Below, one piece after another: positions 26,645 through 35,384 of a stretch of 64,000 bases of DNA. Within the stretch, counting starts at the first letter, position 1. Each line of letters begins with the position of its first letter. Origin of the DNA: Hyphomicrobiaceae bacterium. GTDB lineage: Bacteria; Pseudomonadota; Alphaproteobacteria; Rhizobiales; Hyphomicrobiaceae. The notes beneath the pieces were generated by a model. It did no database searches and was not told where the DNA came from. It saw nothing but the letters and a program-made list of their open reading frames with translations. Position numbers and translations under genes: made by a program. The stretch spans positions 124,001 through 188,000 of the forward strand of contig JAEUMD010000013.1 of NCBI GenBank assembly GCA_016793635.1, given 5' to 3'.

Positions 26645-28039
26645 ATGAACGCTGTAATGGCGGGCGTGGTCGGATATATCGCGCTGCAATTCCTGATCGG
26701 TGCGCTGGTCTCCCGGCACATCAGCACGGAAAGCGACTATATAGTCGCCGGACGCCGCATCGGCCCGGTTCTTGGCGCGTTCACCGTGTTCGCAACCTGG
26801 TTTGGCGCCGAGGTGATCGTCGGGACGTCAGGCGAGGTTTACGCCCACGGCCTCAAAGGCGCGCAGTTCGATCCGTTCGGCTATGCCGTCGCCCTGCTGC
26901 TCTCCGGCATCGTCGTCGCCGCCGCGCTCTGGCGGCAGGACATCACCACCTTCGCCGATTTCTTCCGCAAGCGTTTCGGACCGACCGCCGAGCGCATGGT
27001 CGTCGTGCTGCTCGTGCCCGGCAGCCTGTTCTGGGCGGCGGCTCAGATCCGCGCGTTCGGCCAGATCGTCGGCTCTGTCGCCGCCATCGACGTGACGGTC
27101 GCCATCACGCTCGCGGCGATCGTAGTGGCGGCCTATACCATCCTCGGCGGCTTGATGGCCGATGCGATCACCGACCTCGTGCAGGGCATCGCTGTCATGA
27201 TTGGCCTCGGCGTACTCGTCGTCCTGACAGCCGGCGCCCTCGGCGGGTTCGAGGCGAGCTTCGCGGCCGTACCCCCTGAGCGCTTCGAAGTGCTCGGAGG
27301 CAGCGACAAGTCGTGGCTGGAAGCGATCGAGGCCTGGCTCGTGCCGATCTGCGGCACGATGGTCGCCATTGAACTCGTGTCGCGTATGCTCGGCTGCCGT
27401 TCGGCGGAGGTGGCGCGGCGCGCGACCGTGGCAGGTGCCGGGCTCTATCTGGTGGTTGGACTGCTGCCGATCTACCTCGGGCTGGTGGCTCCCCTGCTGA
27501 TGCCGGGGCTCGGTGAGGATCAGCTCGAGCAGGTGGTGCCCGAGCTGGCGCAAAAGCTCATGCCGGGCCTTCTCTACGTGATCTTCGCTGGCGCCATCAT
27601 CTCGGCGATCCTGTCTACGGTCGATTCGACGCTGGTCGCGGCCGCCTCTCTCGTCTCCCACAACGTCGTCGTCAGATATCTGCCGAACCCGACCGAGCGT
27701 GCCCGGCTCGTATCGGTGCGGATCTCCGTCGCGGTAATGGCGGTCGGCGCCTATTTGCTGGCGATGAAGGCAGCGTCCGTGCGCGATCTGGTCGAGACGG
27801 CGGCGGCGTTCGGCAGCTCCGGCGTCGTGGTCTGCTTGCTACTCGGACTCTTTACCCGTTTCGGCGAAGAGCGAAGTGCGATCGCCGCCCTCGCGGCGGG
27901 AGTTGTGGTCTGGGTCGGCGGCGTGCTGTCGCAGGTAACCTCGACGCCATATCTTTTCGCCTGCGTCGCCGCGCTGGTCGCGTATGTCGCAGCAGCAACC
28001 TTGAGTTCAGCCCCCTCGACGCCCACGCAAGTGTCGTAG
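26645..28039 (+). CDS. Sodium:solute symporter family protein
   Basis: 464 aa with about 12-13 membrane segments. SSSF features include SDYIVAGRRIGPVLGAFTVFATWFGAE near the N-terminus, the YTILGGLMADAITDLVQG segment, and the ISAILSTVDSTLVAAASLVS helix that contributes the sodium site. The substrate cannot be told from sequence. The start ATG at 26645 follows GGGGGGACAC. It is divergent from zupT and has no partner gene. Confidence 0.9.
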   Translation: MNAVMAGVVGYIALQFLIGALVSRHISTESDYIVAGRRIGPVLGAFTVFATWFGAEVIVGTSGEVYAHGLKGAQFDPFGYAVALLLSGIVVAAALWRQDITTFADFFRKRFGPTAERMVVVLLVPGSLFWAAAQIRAFGQIVGSVAAIDVTVAITLAAIVVAAYTILGGLMADAITDLVQGIAVMIGLGVLVVLTAGALGGFEASFAAVPPERFEVLGGSDKSWLEAIEAWLVPICGTMVAIELVSRMLGCRSAEVARRATVAGAGLYLVVGLLPIYLGLVAPLLMPGLGEDQLEQVVPELAQKLMPGLLYVIFAGAIISAILSTVDSTLVAAASLVSHNVVVRYLPNPTERARLVSVRISVAVMAVGAYLLAMKAASVRDLVETAAAFGSSGVVVCLLLGLFTRFGEERSAIAALAAGVVVWVGGVLSQVTSTPYLFACVAALVAYVAAATLSSAPSTPTQVS

Positions 28040-28696
28040 CGGACGATTAAGCATACCTTCGTATTGCACCGTCCCACTCGGCATTTCATGAGTATTCTCA
28101 ACGCTGCTTTGGCGGTGAGACGAGCATTCGTGCGTTGCGTCGCAGAATTCGGGAGCTGCTCAGTGATGCGCTTTGCAGAGCCTGCCGGGCGGCAACCAGG
28201 TGGGGAAATCCTCTGCCGCGTGCGGTGCCGGAACGCCGCAGTTGGAACAAGTGCCTCATTTCAGCCGTATCCCCGGTGGAAGCAGCCGACCACTCGCTAG
28301 GTTGACTCCAGCGCAGTTATTGTGCGACGCAACATGAAGGGTTCTTTCATGCCTTTCGGCTTCTTATGGTGGTCAGTTGAGGTTGCGTCAGACTGACCTA
28401 TCGCAATGCCGGATCGGACCGGTCCATCAATGGGGACCGCTCGGCCCGGGGCACACGGAAGGCAGTTGGTGGTGAACCGACTGGTGCCTTGAGGCGACGA
28501 AGGACTCGGCCTGCTCGACCAGCAGGCTTGCACTGGACGACTTGGACGTACTGGCACGACGCGCTGGTATTCGACGGATTAACCAGAAGACGGCCTCGAA
28601 AAGCGGCCGAGACCCCAAAAAATGGGGCTTGGCTAAATGGAGCATCATGGGCTACTCGTTAATTTGAGTGGCGTAAGAGCGAGTTCCAATAACGGC
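28040..28696 (+). other. Long intergenic region before the alpha/beta hydrolase
   Basis: 657 bp without a supported gene. Short open frames on both strands have unlikely composition and no ribosome sites. A small hairpin-like element (GACCCC, six A, TGGGGC) lies near 28610-28630. AT content is higher than in flanking genes. Nothing else recognised. Confidence 0.35.
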
Positions 28697-29584
28697 ATGA
28701 GCAAGCAAGATAAATTCCAAGGCCACCAAGGCAGCTACACGATCGCAGGGGGCCGCACGGGCGTTCTGCTGGTGCACAGCCTCGGCGGAACTCCGGTGGA
28801 GCTTCGCTATCTCGCGCAGGGTCTCGGTCGCTCCGGCTTCACGGTGAGCTGCCCATTCGTTCCTGGCCTGACGGCGGGAACGGACGTCTCGGGCATGTCG
28901 ACCTGGGAGGACTGGTACGCGGGCATCGAGAAGGCCTACGAGGACCTCGCCAAGACCTGCGATACGATTTTCGTCGGCGGACTGTCAGCGGGCGCTGTTC
29001 TTGCCCTGCATCTCGCCGCGCAGAAGCCGGAGAAGGTTCGTGGCTTGCTGCTGTTCGCGCCGACGCTGTGGCCGAACGGCTGGTCGATCCCGTGGTACTT
29101 CAACTTCTTCCGGTTGGTTCAGGATCGCTATTCGGCGCGGATGTTCCGCTTCAAGCAGACGGCGCCGTTCGGCATCAAGGACGATCGCATCCGCAAGTTC
29201 GTGCTCGACAGCTTCCAAGCCGACGATCGCCCGGTCGAAGACATTTTCGGTCGCGGTGGCGCGCTCGTCTACCAGTTCCGGCGGATGGCGAAGGCGGTGA
29301 AGCGTGAACTCGGCAAGGTCAACCAGCCGACGCTCATCATGCATCCGCGCCAGGACGACCAGAGCGACCTCAAGAACGCGTTCAAGCTCCAACGCTGCCT
29401 CGGCGGTCTCGTCGAGATGCTGGTTCTCGACGATTGCTATCACATGATCACGCTCGATCGGCAGCGCAACCTCGTTGCGGAACGCGCTGTCGATTTCGCC
29501 GAGCGACTGAACGCCGCCGAGCGCCAGAAGGTGGTGCGTCCGATCACGTCGGCGCAGCGTGTTTCGACGGTCGCAGCCGAATAA
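28697..29584 (+). CDS. Alpha/beta hydrolase (Est30-like carboxylesterase/lipase)
   Basis: 295 aa cytosolic hydrolase. The oxyanion region is VLLVHSLGGTPVELRYLA, the nucleophile elbow is GLSAG with Ser97, the acid is probably in HPRQDDQSD, and the catalytic His is in CYHMITLDRQR. This pattern matches monoacylglycerol lipase/Est30-type esterases rather than haloalkane dehalogenases. The ATG at 28697 (MSKQDKFQGH) is preferred over 28637 because upstream residues look non-coding. The substrate is unknown; it is a single gene convergent with the DUF2147 gene. Confidence 0.88.
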   Translation: MSKQDKFQGHQGSYTIAGGRTGVLLVHSLGGTPVELRYLAQGLGRSGFTVSCPFVPGLTAGTDVSGMSTWEDWYAGIEKAYEDLAKTCDTIFVGGLSAGAVLALHLAAQKPEKVRGLLLFAPTLWPNGWSIPWYFNFFRLVQDRYSARMFRFKQTAPFGIKDDRIRKFVLDSFQADDRPVEDIFGRGGALVYQFRRMAKAVKRELGKVNQPTLIMHPRQDDQSDLKNAFKLQRCLGGLVEMLVLDDCYHMITLDRQRNLVAERAVDFAERLNAAERQKVVRPITSAQRVSTVAAE

Positions 29585-29805
29585 CGCGGCGCGGCCTGAC
29601 GGCCTAGACTGAGTTACCCGGGACTTGAGTTACCGGGGATGCATCCCGGGCCATGGACCCCGCATCACCCGGAAGGCAAAACAAGCCTTCCCGGTGCTCG
29701 AACGGGAGCAGCACCAGAGAGGCGGGGCTGCGATGTGCGGCCCCGCATCCACTTGCGCTGATGCACCGGCAACGCAGCGCGACGATACGCACGGGCCGGG
29801 AGAGC

Positions 29806-30360
29806 TCAGCGGACGGGCGGGCTCGATGTCAGAGTCGGGCTGGAGCAGGTCGGCAGGTTGGCCGGGGCGCGGGTCCAGGTGAACGACTTGCCGAGAAAGC
29901 GCACGCCCTTGTAGCCCGTCAAAGTGAGGCGATTGCGGTTCTCGAGTTCCATGGCGGCGTCATACGACTTGCCGACCTTGGGGTCGTAGACCCAGCCCCC
30001 GTCGAGGCTGCCGTCGCTCTGGCGGGCGAGATCGCCGAGCACCTGGAGGCCGCAGATGGTTCGCGAGCGCATCGACGGATTGGGATTGTACCCGTCGAAT
30101 AGAGGCTTGCCGTCCTTGCCGAGGGGGTCGCGCAGCCAAACGATGCGGCCGCACAGTTTGCTGCCGCACTGGTACAGCTCGACGACGCCCTGGCCGGTAT
30201 CGTCATACCAGCGGCCAAGCTCGTTTGGTCCCTGTGCGGTCGCCGATCCGGCGATAAGAGCGGCAGAGCCGGCAAGAGCGACGGCGGCGAGGCCGCGAAT
30301 GCTGGTGCGGCGCGGCTTCGCTTTCGAAAGTCGGACGGAAGGGTAAGAGAAATTCGTCAT
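29806..30360 (-). CDS. DUF2147 periplasmic protein
   Basis: 184 aa. A ~42-residue N-terminus contains a basic stretch and a hydrophobic core (IRGLAAVALAGSAALIAGSATA) ending in an AxA cleavage site, consistent with Sec export. The mature part has the DUF2147 pattern: GRWYDDTGQGVVELYQCGSKLCGRIVWLRDP, CGLQVLGDL, and GWVYDPKVGKSYDAAMELENRNRLTLTGYKG. Two cysteines in the first strand pair may form a disulfide. The function of the family is unknown. The ATG at 30360 is the first that yields a signal peptide. Confidence 0.85.
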   Translation of the reverse strand: MTNFSYPSVRLSKAKPRRTSIRGLAAVALAGSAALIAGSATAQGPNELGRWYDDTGQGVVELYQCGSKLCGRIVWLRDPLGKDGKPLFDGYNPNPSMRSRTICGLQVLGDLARQSDGSLDGGWVYDPKVGKSYDAAMELENRNRLTLTGYKGVRFLGKSFTWTRAPANLPTCSSPTLTSSPPVR

Positions 30361-30870
30361 GGCGGATATCTGCTCTTTGCGACACGAGGTCGAACTCAAC
30401 TCCACCGGCCGCGGTTCTGGCCGAATCTCGGCTCGAGGGCGGAGCGCGGCATTTTCTAGCATTCCACACGCATTTGACCACTACGTTTGCGGCAAGGGCA
30501 AGGCTATCGCCAATAACTCCTTAAGCGTCGCAATATATTCATTAAGCAAAAAGCTTCACTGTTCCGCAAGTTCCAACCACCGGGGAGCCGGTTTGGTAGA
30601 TCTGCCGATAGGCATCGGAACTCGGCGTTCTATTCGATCAGGTGCAATCGGGATGGTTATTGGAGTTTCGACTTATGCGACGATTGGCGCGGCAACAGAA
30701 ACGCGAGTGCCTTCCTTGCGCCGCCTTTTAGCCCGAGTAAGACAAATCGCCACTCGAAAGCGTTCGTTTCAGGCCCTAGGTGTAGTTTTCGTGCCGGGCC
30801 TTGACGTCAGCCGGCTTGCACTTCCGGCAAAATGTAATTCGTCCGAAGCAAGAACAACAGGCTGAAGCCC
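30361..30870 (+). other. Intergenic region before the DevCAB-like operon
   Basis: 510 bp between the divergent DUF2147 gene and the exporter operon. The segment around 30510-30560 is AT-rich with TATATT and a CATTAAGCAAAAAGCTT stretch and is the likely promoter zone for one or both genes. A 168-codon open frame here has no coding character. Confidence 0.35.
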
Positions 30871-32004
30871 ATGATCCTGACGCTCGCCTTCCGAAATCTT
30901 TTCCACGACCGGGTCCGCCTGGCCGTGACGCTGGTCGGCATTCTCTTTTCGATCGTTCTGGTCGCCATTCAGCTCGGGCTCTATCTCGGCTCGAGCCGCA
31001 TGATCACCGCCAATATCGATCGCGCCAATGGCGACCTCTGGATCACGGCATTCGGCGCCAAGAGCTTCGAGGATGGCGGCCTGCTGTTGCGCTCCGGCGA
31101 GCGTCACCAGGCTCTCGCGACGCCCGGCGTCGCCGAGGTCATCCCGCTCGTCGTCAACTTCGCCGAGTGGCGCAAACCGAGCGGCGGCAGCACGCGCGTC
31201 GTCGTCGTCGGTACCGACCCGGAGGACGGCGGACTTGTGCCGTGGGGTTACGCCGAAGGCAGCACCTGGGCCGACGTCAAGTCACCGGACGGCGTGCTCG
31301 TAGATCGTTCGTATCTGAAGGAGCTCGATGTTTCGGGCATTGGTGATACGGCGCAGGCGGCCACGGGTCGGGTTCGCATCAAGGGGCTGACCCAGGGCAT
31401 CCGCTCGTTCACGCAGGCGCCTTACGTTTACATGCCGATCTCTCGCGCCCGCCACCTCGTCGGCGCGCCGAACGACGCGACGAGCTTCTATCTTGTCAAG
31501 CTGAAGCCCGATGCCGATATCGAGGCTGTGCGCAAGGACCTGAAGAGCCGGCTCGAGCGCGCCGAGGTGTTGACGAAGGAAGAGTTCCGCGATCGCTCGC
31601 TCACCACGTGGCTGTTCAAGACGGGTGCCGGCGTCGCGCTCATCGGAGGCGCACTGCTCGGACTGCTCGTCGGCACCGTCATCGTCGCGCAGACACTCTA
31701 CTCGAGCACCAAGGATCACATCACCGAGTTCGCCACGCTGCGCGCGCTCGGCTCGTCGTCGGCCTACATCCACAAGGTGATCCTGGGACAGGCGGGCTTG
31801 AGCGCCGTCATCGGTTACGGCCTCGGAATGGTGATCGCGCTCGCCGTCGTCTACCTCAGCCGCAGCACGCCGTTACCGCTCGTGATGACGCCGTGGCTCG
31901 CGGCGACGCTGTTCGCAGTCACGATATTCATGTGCGCGATCTCGGCGCTGTCCGCGATCATGAAGGTTACGAAGATCGATCCAGCCATGGTGTTCAGCAA
32001 ATGA
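30871..32004 (+). CDS. DevC-like ABC exporter permease (FtsX/MacB type)
   Basis: 377 aa. One N-terminal helix (RLAVTLVGILFSIVLVAIQLG), a large periplasmic domain (~residues 45-245), then three helices at the C-terminus (VALIGGALLGLLVGTVIVAQ, AGLSAVIGYGLGMVIALAVV, WLAATLFAVTIFMCAISALS): the FtsX/MacB topology. ELTLLRALGS-type coupling is seen as EFATLRALGSSSAYIHKVI. With the ATPase and membrane-fusion protein that follow it matches the DevBCA exporter family (glycolipid or lipid export to the outer membrane), here in the order C-A-B. The stop overlaps the ATPase start (ATGA). No TolC gene is nearby. Confidence 0.9.
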   Translation: MILTLAFRNLFHDRVRLAVTLVGILFSIVLVAIQLGLYLGSSRMITANIDRANGDLWITAFGAKSFEDGGLLLRSGERHQALATPGVAEVIPLVVNFAEWRKPSGGSTRVVVVGTDPEDGGLVPWGYAEGSTWADVKSPDGVLVDRSYLKELDVSGIGDTAQAATGRVRIKGLTQGIRSFTQAPYVYMPISRARHLVGAPNDATSFYLVKLKPDADIEAVRKDLKSRLERAEVLTKEEFRDRSLTTWLFKTGAGVALIGGALLGLLVGTVIVAQTLYSSTKDHITEFATLRALGSSSAYIHKVILGQAGLSAVIGYGLGMVIALAVVYLSRSTPLPLVMTPWLAATLFAVTIFMCAISALSAIMKVTKIDPAMVFSK

Positions 32005-32753
32005 CAGGCGACCCCGTTCTCGAGGCAGTCGATGTCGTCAAGGAGCTCGGCTCCGGCGCCGGCAAGATCACGGCGCTGAAAGGCGTATCGGTCGCCCTCC
32101 GACCCTCGGAGCTGACGCTCCTCATGGGACCGTCCGGCAGCGGCAAGACGACGTTGCTTTCGATCCTCGGCTGCATTCTAAAGCCGACGCGCGGCGACGT
32201 GCGCGTTGTCGGAGAATCGACTGTCGGCATGTCAGCGGAAGATCTGGCGAAGGTGCGGCGCGACCACATCGGCTTCATCTTCCAGTCTTACAATCTGTTC
32301 CCGACGCTCACCGCGCTCGAGAACGTTCGCATCGCGCTCGACGTGCGCGGCCAGACGGGCTTCAAGGCCGCGGCCCGCGCGGAGGAAGTGCTGCGCGACG
32401 TCGGTCTCGCCCATCGGCTCAAGTATCACCCCGGCTCCATGTCCGGTGGCGAGCAGCAGCGTGTTGCCGTTGCCCGCGCCATCGCCAGTTCGCCCTCCGT
32501 GGTGCTGGCGGACGAGCCGACCGCGGCTCTCGATACCGAGAACGGGCACGCCGTGATGGCGCTGCTCGCGCGCATCGCCAAGGAGCAGAAACGCAGCGTG
32601 CTGGTCGTTACCCACGATCCCCGCACGCTACCCTACGCGGACCGCGTGGTCCGCATCGAAGACGGCAAGATCGTCGGAGAGGAGCGCCGCCCCGACGGGC
32701 TCGACGCTCCCGAAATCACGGATCTCACCAAGAGGCGGAAAGCACATGCTTAA
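32001..32753 (+). CDS. DevA-like ABC exporter ATPase
   Basis: 250 aa, LolD/MacB/DevA class. Motifs are intact: Walker A GPSGSGKTTLLSILG, Q-loop FIFQSYNLFPTLTALENV, signature SMSGGEQQRVAVARAIA, Walker B VVLADEPTAALD, H-loop VTHDPR. It should drive the mechanotransmission-type exporter formed with the permease before it. The ATGA overlap with the permease and the 8-nt overlap with the next gene show a tightly coupled operon. Confidence 0.94.
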   Translation: MTGDPVLEAVDVVKELGSGAGKITALKGVSVALRPSELTLLMGPSGSGKTTLLSILGCILKPTRGDVRVVGESTVGMSAEDLAKVRRDHIGFIFQSYNLFPTLTALENVRIALDVRGQTGFKAAARAEEVLRDVGLAHRLKYHPGSMSGGEQQRVAVARAIASSPSVVLADEPTAALDTENGHAVMALLARIAKEQKRSVLVVTHDPRTLPYADRVVRIEDGKIVGEERRPDGLDAPEITDLTKRRKAHA

Positions 32754-33849
32754 GGTCGACTCAACCATCAGCACCATCGCGGTGGCGTTCGTCGCCGCTG
32801 CCGCCGTCGGCGCCATCCTGACTTGGCAGCCGAGCTCGCACAGTGCGCTCGCAAACCCTGGGCAGACCGCGCAGGGCATGGAGGCCGCGCGCAAGGCCGA
32901 TCCGACGTGGGCGGCATCGGCCACGGGCCGGGTCGAGCCGTCCGACGGCGAGGTGCGCATCGTCGCGCCCGTGAACGGGCCGATTGCCGAAGTTCTCGTC
33001 GACATGAACGATTTCGCGCTCAAGGGCGATCTTCTCGTTCGGCTCGACGACGCCGACCACCTTGCCAAGATCGCTGCGGCGACCGCCGAGGTGGATGTGC
33101 GCCGGCGGGAGCGCGACGAGGAGAAGGGCACTGTCGCTGGTGCGGCTCTCGAGCGGCGTAAGGCGGAAGACGCACTGGACGCGGCCGAACGCGACCTCTT
33201 CGCGGCGCGCCAGGCGTTCGACAAGGCGCGCTCGCGCGCGGTCGAAGCGGGTGGCCAGGCTGCAGCCGATCTCGTCAACCTGCGCGTCAAGGTGAGCGAC
33301 CGCAAGGCCGAGGTTGCGGATGCCCGTAGCAAGCTGGCCGAGGTCGAATCGCGCGCTGGCCTGCCGCTGCCGGATCGTCTCGAAGCGGCGCTGACTCAAT
33401 CGCGGGCCGACCTGAGGCTCGCCTATCAGGCGCTGGAGCGCACGCGCGTCCGTGCCCCGACGGATGGCACCGTGCTGCGCAGCAATGCAAAGGTCGGCGA
33501 GGTTTCGGTGGTGTCGCCCGAGGCACCGCTGCTCACGTTCGCCAACCTCTCGGCGCTCAAGGTCCGCGCAGAGGTCGAGGAACGCGACATCAACAAGATC
33601 ACCGTCGGGCAAAAGGCGGTGGTGCGGGCCGACGCTTATCCGAACCAGGAGTTCACCGGCACCGTCACCGCCATCGCTTCTGCGCTCGGCGCGGCGCACA
33701 TCACCACGCGCGGCCCGCGCCGCCCGGCAGATGTCGATGTGCTCGAAGTCATCGTGACGCTCGACAGCGGCTCGCAACTCGTCACCGGCCTCCGCGTCGA
33801 CGTGTTCTTCTCGCTGCAGGAGACGGCGCAGGCACCGGCGCGCAAGTAA
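32746..33849 (+). CDS. HlyD-family membrane fusion protein (DevB-like)
   Basis: 367 aa. An N-terminal signal-anchor helix (STIAVAFVAAAAVGAIL) is followed by a biotinyl-lipoyl-like half (GRVEPSDGEVRIVAPVNGPI), a long coiled-coil hairpin at ~105-215 rich in Ala/Glu/Arg, the second lipoyl half (RVRAPTDGTVLRSNAKVGEV) and a beta-barrel domain. It bridges the inner-membrane exporter to an outer-membrane channel across the periplasm. It overlaps the ATPase gene by 8 nt and is followed by a strong terminator, so it is the last gene of the operon. Confidence 0.92.
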   Translation: MLKVDSTISTIAVAFVAAAAVGAILTWQPSSHSALANPGQTAQGMEAARKADPTWAASATGRVEPSDGEVRIVAPVNGPIAEVLVDMNDFALKGDLLVRLDDADHLAKIAAATAEVDVRRRERDEEKGTVAGAALERRKAEDALDAAERDLFAARQAFDKARSRAVEAGGQAAADLVNLRVKVSDRKAEVADARSKLAEVESRAGLPLPDRLEAALTQSRADLRLAYQALERTRVRAPTDGTVLRSNAKVGEVSVVSPEAPLLTFANLSALKVRAEVEERDINKITVGQKAVVRADAYPNQEFTGTVTAIASALGAAHITTRGPRRPADVDVLEVIVTLDSGSQLVTGLRVDVFFSLQETAQAPARK

Positions 33850-33931
33850 TAGCGAGAAAGTTATCCGCGGAGAGGCCGGTCACACGTTCGTGGAACGGCG
33901 TCGTCGCAATGGTTTCATCGTCGCAGAAAGC

Positions 33932-33967
33932 AACGGCCGGACCTTCGGGGTCCGGCCGTTTCGTTTT
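33932..33967 (+). terminator. Terminator of the DevCAB-like operon
   Basis: Stem AACGGCCGGACC/GGTCCGGCCGTT (12 bp) closed by an extra-stable TTCG-type loop, followed by TCGTTTT; 82 bp after the stop. Confidence 0.9.
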
Positions 33968-34058
33968 CAGGTGGCTTACACCGATCTCGACGCTTGCTTG
34001 GTGCGTTGAAGATCGTCAGCTGCGCATGGCGTCGCCGCACTGACACGCCTCGCGTAGT

Positions 34059-35138
34059 TTACGCGGCAGCGCTGCGCGCGGCGGCATCCAGGTGCGCCTT
34101 CAGATTGGCGTCGATGCCGAGACGTTGGGCGAGTTCGTCGAGGAACTGCGTCTCGCCGCGCGTATCGGGATCGATGGCGATGCGCGACGCCGTGTAGACT
34201 TGCACAGCGATTTCGGGCGAGGAAACGTCCGCTGCAATGTCCGCCGCGCTCGCGGGGTTGTTGAGCTGGCTCGCGAGGAACTCTTCGGCCTCGGCGCCGA
34301 GACCGATCTGGTCGATACTGCCGAGGATGCGGCTCTGCTCGGTGCTGTCGATGCGCCCGTCCGCTGCTGCGGCGGCGATCATCGCGCGGACGTAAAGGGC
34401 CGCGGCGTCGTTGGTGGCAGCCGACGGCTCGAAACCGGACCCATCGGGCGCCGGTGCCGGCAGCATCCCCGGTTCCGTCTGCACGGATTTGCCCTGCGAG
34501 TAGTTCGTGTAAGCGCGATAGGCGAGGCCGCCGATCAGCGCCAGGGCGCCGATCTTGGCAGCGCTGGTCGCGATCGAGCGCCCCGTCTCGGTTCCGAACA
34601 CCAGCGCGCCGAGACCGCCGAGCACGGCGCCGGCGCCGAGTTGGTTGCTCGATACGAGGTCCTTGAGCTGGCGCATCATGTCGTCGGCGCTGCCGCCTTG
34701 ACCGAGCTTGCCGAGGATGTCTCCGAGACCGCCGCCCGCACCGTCGCCTTTTCCAAGCTTACCCAGGATGTCGCCAAGCCCGCCGCCCGCGCCGTCGCCT
34801 TTTCCAAGCTTGCCGAGGATGTCGCCCAATCCGCCGCCGGCGCCGCCTCCTTGACCGAGCTTGCCGAGGATGTCGCCCAATCCGCCGCCGGCACCGCCAC
34901 CTTGGCCGAGCTTGCCAAGGATGTCACCGAGGCCGCCGCCGGAGCTGCCTCCGCCGCTGCCCTGGCCGGGAGCGATCTGACGTAGCAGATCGTCGAGACC
35001 GCCCGCGCCACCCTGACCCTTGACGAGCCCGCCGAGCAGGTCACCGAGACCTCCCATGCCGCCACCCGAAGGGGCCGCCGCCGACTTCGGCGCTGCGCCG
35101 TTGACCAATGCGTCGAGAATACTCTTTGCGTCGAACAT
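34059..35138 (-). CDS. DUF533/TerB-like protein with glycine-rich tandem repeats
   Basis: 359 aa. The C-terminal ~150 residues are a DUF533 (YebE-like, TerB-superfamily) helical domain: AALYVRAMIAAAAADGRID, ILGSIDQIGLGAEAEEFL and YTASRIAIDPDTRGETQFL. It is preceded by a hydrophobic Gly/Ala-rich stretch (LGAGAVLGGLGALVFGTETG, then KIGALALIGGLAYRAY) that may be membrane-associated. Residues 67-151 are five tandem 17-residue repeats of the form GGGLGDILGKLG(Q/K)G(G/D)GA; a looser GGLGDLLGGL copy precedes them. Function unknown; the TerB fold is often linked to envelope stress. Single gene. Confidence 0.87.
   Translation of the reverse strand: MFDAKSILDALVNGAAPKSAAAPSGGGMGGLGDLLGGLVKGQGGAGGLDDLLRQIAPGQGSGGGSSGGGLGDILGKLGQGGGAGGGLGDILGKLGQGGGAGGGLGDILGKLGKGDGAGGGLGDILGKLGKGDGAGGGLGDILGKLGQGGSADDMMRQLKDLVSSNQLGAGAVLGGLGALVFGTETGRSIATSAAKIGALALIGGLAYRAYTNYSQGKSVQTEPGMLPAPAPDGSGFEPSAATNDAAALYVRAMIAAAAADGRIDSTEQSRILGSIDQIGLGAEAEEFLASQLNNPASAADIAADVSSPEIAVQVYTASRIAIDPDTRGETQFLDELAQRLGIDANLKAHLDAAARSAAA
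34686..34940 (-). repeat. Five 51-bp tandem repeats inside the DUF533 gene
   Basis: Each 51-bp unit encodes 17 residues, GGGLGDILGKLG(Q/K)G(G/D)(G/S)A. Units one and two are nearly identical, as are three and four, which suggests pairwise duplication. All are multiples of three, so copy-number change keeps the frame. Confidence 0.9.
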
Positions 35139-35384
35139 GGCGATCCTCCTGTGAGCCGAGCGGCCTTGGTTCTCACATAAAGACTACCACGCATGACAAA
35201 CATGCGGCACGGCGGAATAACTGCTCCGCTTGGGGCCCACGGATTATGGCGCGGTCGGCCAAATTGCTAGCGTCCCGCGTTACCGTCGGAAGCTTGCGAC
35301 GCCCCCGGAGCCTTAGTGCGCGAGAGCTGTTCGCGTCTCGAGCGAGAGCGACGTCAACCGCTTTCAGCGCTCGGTTGCCACGCC

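Noticed and set aside
28427..28648. A 73-codon open frame on the minus strand
   Set aside because: No ribosome site and implausible composition.
30359..30865. A 168-codon open frame upstream of the DevC-like gene
   Set aside because: It begins inside the DUF2147 gene start, has no family-like sequence and lies in a probable promoter region.
34686..34940. Possible CRISPR-like repeat array
   Set aside because: The repeats are contiguous, code in frame and have no spacers; they are protein-coding tandem repeats.
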